Shown: piece by piece, positions 52,013 to 59,520 of the stretch | Numbering within the stretch: position 1 is the first letter of the stretch | Layout of the letters: the number at the start of each line of letters is the position of its first letter | Assembly (NCBI GenBank): GCA_021202555.1 | Contig: JAJQCT010000011.1 | Location: forward strand, 62,001-126,000 | DNA: 64,000 nt | Reading direction: 5' to 3' | Source: Clostridiales bacterium | GTDB taxonomy: Bacteria > Bacillota > Clostridia > Oscillospirales > CAG-272 | Notes under the pieces: model-generated | The model's database searches: none | What the model saw: the letters and a program-made list of their open reading frames with translations, nothing else | Told to the model about the DNA's origin: nothing | Position numbers and translations under genes: made by a program

Positions 52013-52136
52013 TGGTGAATGGCTTTGGACATGGTGTCCGGCGGGAAATTTTTCAGAAAAAATTTTATCGGGCGCTGTAACCTTTTGCGTTTTCGCGGTA
52101 TTAACATATAGATTATTCTTTACGAAAGGAGAGCAT

Positions 52137-52649
52137 ATGAACTCAACAATGCACGATTTTGAAGGGATATACAAAGAGAATTACAAGCGTGTGTATTCGT
52201 TTCTCTACAGGCTCTGCCGCGATGAAAATGTCGCGGAGGATCTGACGCAGGACACGTTTTATCAGGCGTATATCTCCCTCGACCGCTATAACGGTCAGTG
52301 CGAAATGTTTACGTGGCTCGCGGCAATTGCGAAAAATGTGTTTTTCAATTACCTGCGGCGCACAAAGAAGGAATCGCTTGTTGTCGATGTCTATGTCAGC
52401 GAGCCTGAAGCGCCGCTTTCCGATGAGCCGGGGTACAGAATCCTGCGCGAGGTTGACATCAAATCAGTCAGGCGCGCGATCCGAAAGCTGCCGAAAAAGT
52501 ACAGCGAGGTTCTGATTCTGCGCGTATACGGCGAGCTTCCGTTCGACGAAATCGCGAAAAAGCTCGATATTTCAACAAATTCAGCGAAGGTGATATTCTA
52601 CCGCGCGAAAAACTATATCAAGGAGGCTTTGGAAAATGAAGAATTGTGA
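52137..52649 (+). CDS. ECF-type RNA polymerase sigma factor
   Basis: A group 4 sigma factor. Region 2: YSFLYRLCRDENVAEDLTQD and CEMFTWLAAIAKNVFFNYLR; region 4: LPKKYSEVLILRVYGELPFD and the helix-turn-helix IAKKLDISTNSAKVIFYRAK. ATG 52137 has AAAGGAGAG upstream; an open frame further up lacks similarity. The protein is 170 aa. It overlaps the anti-sigma gene by 14 nt. The upstream palindrome array F provides possible promoters; I see no obvious ECF-type autoregulated promoter. Confidence 0.92.
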   Translation: MNSTMHDFEGIYKENYKRVYSFLYRLCRDENVAEDLTQDTFYQAYISLDRYNGQCEMFTWLAAIAKNVFFNYLRRTKKESLVVDVYVSEPEAPLSDEPGYRILREVDIKSVRRAIRKLPKKYSEVLILRVYGELPFDEIAKKLDISTNSAKVIFYRAKNYIKEALENEEL

Positions 52650-52950
52650 CATTGTACGCGACCTTTTGCCGCTTTATATCGACCATGAGACGAGCGAGGA
52701 ATCGTCCGAAATGATAAAGGAGCATCTTGCCGAGTGCGAGGAGTGCCGCGGAATTTACAAAAGCGCTCACAACGTCCCGCGCTCGATGCAGACATCGGAC
52801 TGCAGCGGCAGCTACCGCTATTCGGGGCTTATAAAGCGCATCCGCAAAAGACGGCTTATAGAGAAGGCTGAAACAATTTCCGTCTGCGCCGCGCTTCTGA
52901 CGCTCGGACTTGTGCTGGGACATATTCTTTTCCCCAAAAAATCAAAATAG
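52636..52950 (+). CDS. Zinc-finger anti-sigma factor
   Basis: A membrane anti-sigma factor with a zf-HC2 domain: C4, then H30-x3-C34-x2-C37 (KEHLAECEEC), followed by a single membrane helix near the C-terminus (CAALLTLGLVLGHILF). The 104-aa length is short, so the extracytoplasmic sensory part is almost absent (6 residues). It overlaps the sigma gene by 14 nt, so the two are made together and the sigma factor is kept inactive until an envelope signal. Confidence 0.9.
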   Translation: MKNCDIVRDLLPLYIDHETSEESSEMIKEHLAECEECRGIYKSAHNVPRSMQTSDCSGSYRYSGLIKRIRKRRLIEKAETISVCAALLTLGLVLGHILFPKKSK

Positions 52951-52967
52951 GCTAAAGGGACTTCGGT

Positions 52968-54653
52968 ATGACGACATCAATTGACGGATCTTTTTACAGA
53001 AAGCTTCTTCTCGGCGGCGGCGCCGTGCTTGAGGCGAACAAGGAAACCGTAAACAACTTAAATGTTTTCCCCGTACCAGACGGTGATACGGGAACGAATA
53101 TGGGTCTTACAATGAGCGCGATTTCGACGCACCCCGACCCGCATATTGATTCGATAGGCGCTTACGCCTCATACGCCGCAAAGGACATGATGCGCTCCGC
53201 AAGAGGAAATTCGGGCGTTATTCTGTCGCTCTTTTTCAGGGGCATGGCGCGTGTTTTCGAGGGACACGACACGGCTGACGCCGCGCTTGTGACGACTGCG
53301 TTCCGCGAGGGCGCGAAATCCGCCGCGCTCGCCGTCGATAAGCCCGTCGAGGGTACGATTCTCACGATTATGCGCGAGTGCTGCGCCGAGGATGTCGATA
53401 CGAACGGCGACATCGGCGAGCTTTTGGAGGAATACTACAAAAAGGCTGCGATGGTGCTGCCGAGGACGACGGAAATGCTTCCTGCGCTCAAACGTGCGCG
53501 CGTCGTCGATTCAGGCGGGTGCGGATTTGTACACATTTTAGACGGCATGAGACGCACGATGGCGGGCGAGGATTTGTCGTCACTTGTGCCCGAAAAAGCG
53601 GAAGAGGTCGCAAATCCCGTCGGAAATCTCGCCAATTTCGGCGAATATGAGACGGAGGACATAAAGTTCTCATTCTGCACTGAGGCGCTTCTCGACCTTT
53701 CGGGCGAGCTGCCTGTCGATACGGTGAGGACGCTGCGCGAATATCTCTCGGCAATGGGCGACAGCATGGTGCTTACGACGGACGATGAAATTCTGAAGCT
53801 GCACATACACACAAACGAGCCGTTCTGCGTGCTTGAATATGTGACCTCACTCGGCACGCTCCGCTTCTCCAAAATCGAAAACATGAAGCTTCAGCATAAA
53901 AATCTTCTCACCTCCGACGGCAAAACGGAAATCCCCGCCTCGGAGCTTACGGCGTCGCTTCATGACGCTGCGCATTCGGCGGAGACTGAGGAAAAGAAGA
54001 AATTCGGGATTTTTGCCGTCGCGTCAGGCGCGGGATTCGCCGATTTGTTCCATGAGCTTGGAGCCGACCGCGTAATCGAGGGCGGACAAAGCATGAATCC
54101 GAGCGCCGAGGATATAATCGACGCGATAAAATCATGTCCGTGCGAAAATGCGATAATTCTCCCGAACAATTCAAACATAATCCTGACGGCAAAGCAGGTG
54201 TCGCGCATACTCGAGGACACAAACATTGTTGTTATAAAGACAAAAACCGTACCGCAGGGACTTGGCGCGCTTGTGGCGTACAATCAGCTTCGCTCGCTGG
54301 AGGAAAATCTCGAGGTCATGACGGAGGCGTCCGAGGCGATAAAGACGCTTTCATTCACACGCGCCGTCAGGGACGCGGAGCTTGAGGGATTGTCGATTAA
54401 AAAGCGCGATTTCATGGGTCTTGTTGAGGATGACGTAAAAACCGTCGGCGAGGATCTTCTGTCGTGCGTCGAGGCGCTCATACCCGAAATGCAGTCGTAT
54501 GAAATCATCACGGTTTATTCGGGACGCGGCGTTAAGGAACGCGAAACGGAGGAGGTTGTCGGGCTTCTGAAATCACGGCTTCCCGACGACTGCGAGATAA
54601 TCCCGATTGAGGGCGGTCAGCCCATTTATCCCTTTGTAATTTCAGCCGAATAA
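52968..54653 (+). CDS. fakA: Fatty acid kinase catalytic subunit FakA (DAK2/YloV family)
   Basis: The ATP-binding subunit that phosphorylates exogenous fatty acids held by FakB. The DAK2 nucleotide domain shows NVFPVPDGDTGTNMGLTM near residue 32 and RGNSGVILSLFFRG; the C-terminal half is the FakA-specific domain (VPQGLGALVAYN; VYSGRGVKERE). The 561-aa length is normal. The FakB (DegV) gene follows by 29 nt, so the pair forms one fatty acid incorporation unit. It starts 17 nt after the anti-sigma gene. Confidence 0.93.
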   Translation: MTTSIDGSFYRKLLLGGGAVLEANKETVNNLNVFPVPDGDTGTNMGLTMSAISTHPDPHIDSIGAYASYAAKDMMRSARGNSGVILSLFFRGMARVFEGHDTADAALVTTAFREGAKSAALAVDKPVEGTILTIMRECCAEDVDTNGDIGELLEEYYKKAAMVLPRTTEMLPALKRARVVDSGGCGFVHILDGMRRTMAGEDLSSLVPEKAEEVANPVGNLANFGEYETEDIKFSFCTEALLDLSGELPVDTVRTLREYLSAMGDSMVLTTDDEILKLHIHTNEPFCVLEYVTSLGTLRFSKIENMKLQHKNLLTSDGKTEIPASELTASLHDAAHSAETEEKKKFGIFAVASGAGFADLFHELGADRVIEGGQSMNPSAEDIIDAIKSCPCENAIILPNNSNIILTAKQVSRILEDTNIVVIKTKTVPQGLGALVAYNQLRSLEENLEVMTEASEAIKTLSFTRAVRDAELEGLSIKKRDFMGLVEDDVKTVGEDLLSCVEALIPEMQSYEIITVYSGRGVKERETEEVVGLLKSRLPDDCEIIPIEGGQPIYPFVISAE

Positions 54654-54682
54654 ATATTTTAGGAAAGGGACTGTTGAAAATC

Positions 54683-55570
54683 ATGGCGGACTATGTTATC
54701 ACATCATGCTCGACGGCGGATTTATCGCGCGAGCATTTCGACGAACTCGGAGTGAAGGTGATTTATTTTCACTATTACCTTGACGGGGTCGAATACACCG
54801 ACGATCTCTGGCAGACGCGCTCGGACAAGGAATTTTACGACGCGATGAGAAACGGCTCCGATACAAGCTCGGCTCAGGTGAACGTGAGCGAATATCTCGA
54901 GCTTTTCCGCCCGATTCTGGAAGAGGGACACGATATACTCCACCTGACGCTTTCGTCGGGAATATCGGGAACATACAATTCCGCGGTGTCGGCGGCGTCG
55001 ATTGCAGAGAGCGAATTTCCCGGGAGAAGGGTTATTGTCGTCGATTCGCAGGCGGCGTCGTCCGGCTTCGGAATGCTGCTCGATCGTGCGGCGGAGCTGA
55101 AGCGTGAGGGATATTCGATTGATGAGCTTCACGACTGGCTTGAGGCGAACAAGCATTATCTTCATCATTGGTTTTTCACGACGGATCTCAAGTGGTTTAT
55201 CAAGGGCGGCAGAGTTTCAAAGGTGACGGGAGTTGTCGGCGGTCTTTTATCAATCTGCCCGCTTCTGCACGTATCATATGACGGCAGGCTGGAGCCTGTC
55301 TATAATGTGCGTACAAAGCGCAAGGTGATTGAGAAGATGGTGAACGTCATGGTCGAGAACGCGAAGGGCGGCACGGATTACGACGATAAGTGCTATCTTT
55401 GTCATTCTGACTGCATTGACGACGTGAACGCGGTAATTGCGCTTGTGAAATCGAAATTCCCGAAGCTGACGGACGACAAATTCTGCGTGAATTCGATAGG
55501 CACGACGATTGGATTGCATACGGGACCCGGCACCGTCGCAATATTCTTCTGGTCGGATAAGGAAAGGTAG
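54683..55570 (+). CDS. fakB: DegV-family fatty acid-binding protein FakB
   Basis: A DegV-fold protein that binds a fatty acid and presents it to FakA. SCSTADLSREHFDELGVKVI and TLSSGISGTYNSAVSA hold the carboxylate-binding residues; GRVSKVTGVVGGLLSICPLL is the lipid-pocket region. ATG 54683 suits the family start, but a TTG at 54674 is possible because AGGAAAGGG lies closer to it. The 295-aa protein is normal in size. The neighbour is fakA. Confidence 0.9.
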   Translation: MADYVITSCSTADLSREHFDELGVKVIYFHYYLDGVEYTDDLWQTRSDKEFYDAMRNGSDTSSAQVNVSEYLELFRPILEEGHDILHLTLSSGISGTYNSAVSAASIAESEFPGRRVIVVDSQAASSGFGMLLDRAAELKREGYSIDELHDWLEANKHYLHHWFFTTDLKWFIKGGRVSKVTGVVGGLLSICPLLHVSYDGRLEPVYNVRTKRKVIEKMVNVMVENAKGGTDYDDKCYLCHSDCIDDVNAVIALVKSKFPKLTDDKFCVNSIGTTIGLHTGPGTVAIFFWSDKER

Positions 55571-55577
55571 CAAACAG

Positions 55578-55898
55578 ATGCCCGCAGAGGAAATTGAGGA
55601 GCTGAAAAGGGGATTTGTCGAGAAGCTGAATCCCTTGCGAATTTATCTTTTCGGCTCATTTGCCGAAGGGACATATAGGGACGAAAGCGACTTTGATTTT
55701 TATATCGTGGTGAGCGATGACGTCGGCGACGTCGCGGATGCGACGGCGGCGGCGTACCGCGCCGTGAGGGATATAAAGAAGCGCCCGATTGACATTATCG
55801 TCGGCAGCAAAAGCCGATTTGAAAGCCGCAAAGGCATTCCGTCCGTCGAAAATGAGGTATATACGAAAGGTAAAATGATATATGGAACAGGAAGTTAA
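55578..55898 (+). CDS. MNT-domain nucleotidyltransferase (antitoxin-like)
   Basis: A minimal nucleotidyltransferase: G26-S27 in YLFGSFAEG and the D38-x-D40 metal pair (DFDFYIVV). MNT proteins pair with HEPN RNases and in known cases modify or sequester them. ATG 55578 was chosen because the family motif then falls at the usual place; it is 7 nt after fakB. The protein is 106 aa. It overlaps the HEPN gene by 17 nt. Confidence 0.88.
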   Translation: MPAEEIEELKRGFVEKLNPLRIYLFGSFAEGTYRDESDFDFYIVVSDDVGDVADATAAAYRAVRDIKKRPIDIIVGSKSRFESRKGIPSVENEVYTKGKMIYGTGS

Positions 55899-56271
55899 GC
55901 GATGGCTTGAAATTTCGGAAACAGACCTCAATGTTGCAAAGCACCTTTTCAAAACCTATTACCCCAAGCCTTGCGAAATAATATGTTATCATTGTCAGCA
56001 ATGCGCCGAGAAAGCTATAAAAGCTGTTATTTTATCTTTCGGACTGCCGAGCGGACTGCCCAAGGTTCATGATTTGTCATACCTTTTGAATCTCTTGAAA
56101 GATTCCGTTGATATTGACGAAAAATACTATGACTACGCGGATACGCTTATGCCCTACGGCGTGTCAGTGCGTTACCCGAACGAGATGTATCTGGACGAAA
56201 GTCACGCCAAAAAAGCACTTTTGATGGCGCAAGAGATTCTTGATTGGGCAAAGAACACGGCGAATAAATAA
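55882..56271 (+). CDS. HEPN-domain protein
   Basis: A HEPN-domain protein paired with the MNT gene, overlapping it by 17 nt. The sequence CYHCQQCAEKAIKAVILSFG and PKVHDLSYLLNLL is typical of Pfam HEPN, but I do not see the R-x4-H-x-Y active motif of HepT toxins, so RNase activity is doubtful. HEPN/MNT pairs are seen as toxin-antitoxin or nucleotide-transfer units. The 129-aa length is usual. A terminator follows. Confidence 0.87.
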   Translation: MEQEVKRWLEISETDLNVAKHLFKTYYPKPCEIICYHCQQCAEKAIKAVILSFGLPSGLPKVHDLSYLLNLLKDSVDIDEKYYDYADTLMPYGVSVRYPNEMYLDESHAKKALLMAQEILDWAKNTANK

Positions 56272-56287
56272 ACAGTGATTCATCAAA

Positions 56288-56317
56288 AAAATCCCGCACC
56301 ACAAGGTACGGGATTTT
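56288..56317. terminator. Terminator after the HEPN gene
   Basis: AAAATCCCGCACC pairs with GGTACGGGATTTT (one mismatch), loop ACAA, with A-rich and T-rich flanks, so it can act in both directions. Confidence 0.75.
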
Positions 56318-56353
56318 GATTTGAACGGTATGCAGTTTATCCAAAAAACCGCA

Positions 56354-56529
56354 GAACACGCCGACCTTAACGAAGTTAAGGTCGCCAGTTTCGACAAAAA
56401 TCCATGATTTTTGTCGAATACTATTTTCGCAAAAAATCCATGCGTTTTGGAAACGATAGAACACGCCGACCTTAACGGAGTTAAGGTCGCCAGTTTCGAC
56501 AAAAATCCATGATTTTTGTCGAATACTAT
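56354..56529 (-). repeat. 3'-end palindrome array K (TAGTATTCG family, duplicated)
   Basis: Two 71-nt copies (56354-56424 and 56459-56529), each with a CGACCTTAAC/GTTAAGGTCG hairpin (loops GAA and GGA) and a 13-bp TTCGACAAAAATC stem with loop CAT. On the minus strand it begins exactly at the TAG stop of rpsI (TAGTATTCG) and lies downstream of rpsI. Confidence 0.8.
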
Positions 56530-56927
56530 CTTTTCGAGAACTGACTTGCGCGTCTCGCTTTCTTGAGACCGTACTTCTTTCTCTCGACCATACGCGGGTC
56601 GCGGCGAAGGAAGCCTGCCTTTTTGAGCGGTGAGCGGAAATTCTCATCCGCGACGCAGAGTGCGCGTGCAACTCCGTGACGGACGGCGCCCGCCTGTCCC
56701 GAATAACCGCCGCCGCGTACATTTACAACGACATCGAATTTGCCCTCCGTGTCGGTGACCGCAAACGGCTGATTCACGATGAACTTGAGCGTGTCAAGTC
56801 CGAAATAATCGTTGATGTCGCGTCCGTTAATCGTGACAGTACCCGAACCGGGGTAAAGGCGAACACGCGCGACTGATGTTTTTCTTCTGCCCGTTCCGTA
56901 GAAATAGGGCTTAGCGCTTGTATACAT
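56526..56927 (-). CDS. rpsI: 30S ribosomal protein S9
   Basis: Ribosomal protein S9 near the P site. [38 protein letters not shown] and the basic tail RASQFSKR are diagnostic. The 133-aa length is typical. It is co-transcribed with rplM, 16 nt downstream of it. The usual S9 end is SKR, so the TAG that starts the palindrome array is the native stop position, not a truncation. Confidence 0.97.
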   Translation of the reverse strand: MYTSAKPYFYGTGRRKTSVARVRLYPGSGTVTINGRDINDYFGLDTLKFIVNQPFAVTDTEGKFDVVVNVRGGGYSGQAGAVRHGVARALCVADENFRSPLKKAGFLRRDPRMVERKKYGLKKARRASQFSKR

Positions 56928-56943
56928 TTATTCTTTCTCCCCC

Positions 56944-57381
56944 TCAGTCCTCAACTTCAACCGGCGTCGGCATCTGCGCCTGCTGCTTATGCTCCGCACC
57001 GCGGTAAACGTGCAGACGTGTAATCGACTTCGCGCCGATTGAATTTTTCGGGAGCATTCCCTTTACCGCAAGCTCCATTGCCTTTTCGGGCGATTTCTCC
57101 ATGAGAGTTTTGTACTGGACCTCTTTAAGTCCGCCGATGTAGCCCGAATGACGGCGATAATATTTCTGCGTGAGCTTCTTGCCCGTCAGAACAGCCTTCT
57201 CTGCGTTGATGATAATAACATACTCACCGCAGTCAACATGGGGCGTAAATTCGGGACGGTGCTTGCCGCGAAGAATCGTCGCCGCCGCAACAGCCGTCTT
57301 TCCGAGCGGCTTGCCTGCCGCGTCAAGTACGTACCATTTGCGCTCGACCGTCTCCGGTTTTGCCATATAGCTTGATGACAT
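56944..57381 (-). CDS. rplM: 50S ribosomal protein L13
   Basis: Ribosomal protein L13, an early assembly protein. [35 protein letters not shown] and [19 protein letters not shown] are conserved. The 145-aa length is normal; KWY follows a short N-terminal extension. GGAGGA precedes the ATG. A perfect promoter lies about 60 nt upstream. Confidence 0.97.
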   Translation of the reverse strand: MSSSYMAKPETVERKWYVLDAAGKPLGKTAVAAATILRGKHRPEFTPHVDCGEYVIIINAEKAVLTGKKLTQKYYRRHSGYIGGLKEVQYKTLMEKSPEKAMELAVKGMLPKNSIGAKSITRLHVYRGAEHKQQAQMPTPVEVED

Positions 57382-57440
57382 TATATTCCTCCGATAATTT
57401 TTTTACGCCGCGAATTGCTTCTTCGACGCGCGCGAGTGTA

Positions 57441-57469
57441 ATTATATCACACAAAAACGGGCTTGTCAA
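57441..57469 (-). promoter_or_regulatory. Perfect sigma-A promoter of rplM-rpsI
   Basis: On the minus strand TTGACA (57464-57469), 17 bp, TATAAT (57441-57446). The leader of about 50 nt is too short for a large autoregulatory structure. Confidence 0.9.
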
Positions 57470-57573
57470 TAGGTTTTGGCGAAAAAATCCGCGTTTTTTC
57501 AATTTAATTGCCCGAAATCTCGCAAAATCTCGTTTTTGCTCGCAAAATCTCGCGAAATCAAAGCCCCAAATTC

Positions 57574-57610
57574 AAAAAATCCCTCCCGCACGTCCTGCGG
57601 GAGAGATTTT
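57574..57610 (-). terminator. Terminator of solute-binding protein gene 1
   Basis: On the minus strand AAATCTCTCCCGCA pairs with TGCGGGAGGGATTT (one G-U), 5-nt loop, then TTTTTT. Confidence 0.8.
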
Positions 57611-57624
57611 CTGCTGTGCACTTA

Positions 57625-59103
57625 TCAATATAGCCCGAGCTTCTGGAGAGATTTTTCCATCGCCTTTGTTATCGACTTGTTGAGAGATGCGTAAAGGGTA
57701 GCGGGATTCGCAGTTGCGCTCTGAAGCGACGAATAAGCGCTGCCCCAGTTGAAGAATACGCCCATGTCGTATGAACGATACTCAAATACTATGTCGAGCA
57801 TTTCAGCGTCCTGCGGATCGCGTGAAAAGCGCGACTGAAGCTGTACTTCATAGTAAGCCGGTGTCAGGATTTGCTGACCGTAATATGCAAGCGCTTCCGT
57901 GATGATTCCCACACGCTCAATATCGGAATCGGACGTTGTTATCGGAATTACGCAGACGCAGGATGAAACGGCAACGTAGGAATAGTAGCGATCCTGCTCC
58001 TCCGTATACTTCGGGAAGGGAAGTATGCCGAAGTCATATTCGCTGTCGCGGTATGTATTCATGTGAGCGACAACCTCGGTCGCGAAGAGCGTCTGGCACT
58101 GAAGCACCGATGTCTTGATGAAGCTGTCTGAATCGGGGGAAACCGTGTCCGTATCGCCCATTATTGTTTTTATATCCTCAAACATCGCGAAAAATTCATC
58201 CGTGCCCCATGAAACGTAGGGGTATCCGTCCGAATCGATTGATATGAGCTTAAGTCCGGCGGACTGCCAGAATGCAGGCCAGTTTTCGCTGTGCGTCGTA
58301 ATTCCGTAGCGGTCTGCGCTGTCGCGCTCGCCGTTTGCGTTGTTGTCAAATACGGCAAGCTGCGCAAGCGAGTACATCGCGTCCCATGTCCATGTGCCGT
58401 CCCTTACCATCTGATAAAGGTCAACATCAGCCGCAACCTCCTCGAGAACATCCTTCATGTAATATACCATCCAGATGCATTCCTTGTCGGAAAGTGCAAT
58501 ATCACCCGAAATCATGTAGTGGTTTCCGCCAAGAGCGAGCTGCTCCGTGCAGTCAGCGTTCCACCATGATTTGTCAAGGTCAATGTAGGGCACCTCGTCT
58601 ATGACGTAGCAGTAGCCTGAACCGACTGCCGTGCATGAATATGACATATTGTTAAGGGTAATCGCGTATACTGCTGTACCCGAATCAACATCAGTTTTGA
58701 AAAGATTGTATACGCTCTCACCGAGGCTCGCCTGTGTCATCTCGATTGTTATTCCGAGAAGCTCCTCAACTGCAATGCTGCGTTCATAAAGTGCCTGCTC
58801 GCGCAGATCATCCGACGGCTCGTCGAAATCCATCGACCCGTAGCTGTATGAAAGGTCGGTGTTTGTGAGAATCGTAAAGGTATAGTCCTCATCCTCATAG
58901 TTGACGTCGGGAATTTCAAGCTCCTCAGCGACCGTTTCCGCCTCGGTCTCATCGCTCGTGTCTGCCGCCGTGTCGCCCGTTCCGTCGCCCTCGACAGCTG
59001 CCGTTGTCTCATCATCGTCCGCGGAATCGTTGCACGCCGCAAATACCACGGGCGCCGCAATCAGGCAAAACGCAAGAAACAGTGTAAATAACCTCTTTTT
59101 CAT
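57625..59103 (-). CDS. Extracellular solute-binding lipoprotein (1)
   Basis: An ABC-type sugar-binding protein (family 1). The signal peptide ends VVFAAC, followed by an acidic linker of about 50 residues; then YTFTILTNTDLSYSYG and the late SRFSRDPQDAEMLDIVFEYR region. No permease or ATPase is encoded nearby, so it must use a transporter elsewhere. GAAGGAGGTTC precedes the ATG. It is 492 aa and a paralogue of the gene at 59521, sharing DLDKSWWNAD, TWTWDAM and YYGQQILTPAYYEVQLQ. Confidence 0.85.
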   Translation of the reverse strand: MKKRLFTLFLAFCLIAAPVVFAACNDSADDDETTAAVEGDGTGDTAADTSDETEAETVAEELEIPDVNYEDEDYTFTILTNTDLSYSYGSMDFDEPSDDLREQALYERSIAVEELLGITIEMTQASLGESVYNLFKTDVDSGTAVYAITLNNMSYSCTAVGSGYCYVIDEVPYIDLDKSWWNADCTEQLALGGNHYMISGDIALSDKECIWMVYYMKDVLEEVAADVDLYQMVRDGTWTWDAMYSLAQLAVFDNNANGERDSADRYGITTHSENWPAFWQSAGLKLISIDSDGYPYVSWGTDEFFAMFEDIKTIMGDTDTVSPDSDSFIKTSVLQCQTLFATEVVAHMNTYRDSEYDFGILPFPKYTEEQDRYYSYVAVSSCVCVIPITTSDSDIERVGIITEALAYYGQQILTPAYYEVQLQSRFSRDPQDAEMLDIVFEYRSYDMGVFFNWGSAYSSLQSATANPATLYASLNKSITKAMEKSLQKLGLY

Positions 59104-59262
59104 TTTGAACCTCCTTCAAAAGCGTATAAATTATGCAAGACAATTATACACCTAATTTGTAGCGCAGATATATCCAAATGATTAACGTCACGTAAACTTC
59201 ACAGAAAAACACATGATTATCACATCGAATCCACTGTTAGCCTCACCGTTCTTGCCGAAGCG
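59104..59262. other. Leader region of solute-binding gene 1
   Basis: Part of the 417-nt gap between the two binding-protein genes. TATAAT on the minus strand (59138-59143) is a possible -10, but I see no convincing -35. The remainder of the gap holds a terminator and array G. Confidence 0.4.
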
Positions 59263-59296
59263 ACAAAAAAGAACGGAGACCGCAGCCTCCGTTCTT
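59263..59296 (-). terminator. Terminator downstream of solute-binding gene 2
   Basis: On the minus strand AAGAACGGAG pairs with CTCCGTTCTT around an 8-nt loop, then TTTTTT. It lies 225 nt after the stop of gene 2, beyond array G, so array G would be part of that gene's 3' UTR. Confidence 0.8.
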
Positions 59297-59326
59297 AATC
59301 TTATTAGAATCAAGCAATTCACAGAC

Positions 59327-59513
59327 TTGACGATGCAAGCTGTGCTTGTATCGTCAATGTCTTGCAGTTTATCGCAAATAATTTAGTCAAATCGTAGAGT
59401 TGACAAAATTATTTGACAAACTTTAGCGACGAAGCTGTGCTTCGTCGCTAAATGTCTTGCGCTATGCGCAATATTCATAAACTTAAACGACAAGGCATAG
59501 CCTTGTCGTTTAA
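59327..59513 (-). repeat. Palindrome array, copy G (between the two binding-protein genes)
   Basis: Five stems, minus orientation: perfect 14 bp loop TAT (59483-59513), GCGC type (59457-59471), perfect 14 bp loop ACA (59422-59452), 16 bp with one mismatch and 9-nt loop (59375-59415), 14 bp loop ACA (59327-59357). Linkers AAGACATT and AAGTTTATGAATATT match arrays A, D, E and F. No promoter is visible at its head. Confidence 0.78.
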
Positions 59514-59520
59514 TGTTTTG

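Noticed and set aside
51990..52136. Extended N-terminus of the ECF sigma factor from 51990
   Set aside because: The extension lies over a palindrome, lacks sigma similarity and the ATG at 52137 has a good ribosome site.
57510..57560. Three copies of CAAAATCTCG upstream of rplM
   Set aside because: They are short and imperfect and fall between the rplM promoter and a terminator on the same strand; no function is suggested.
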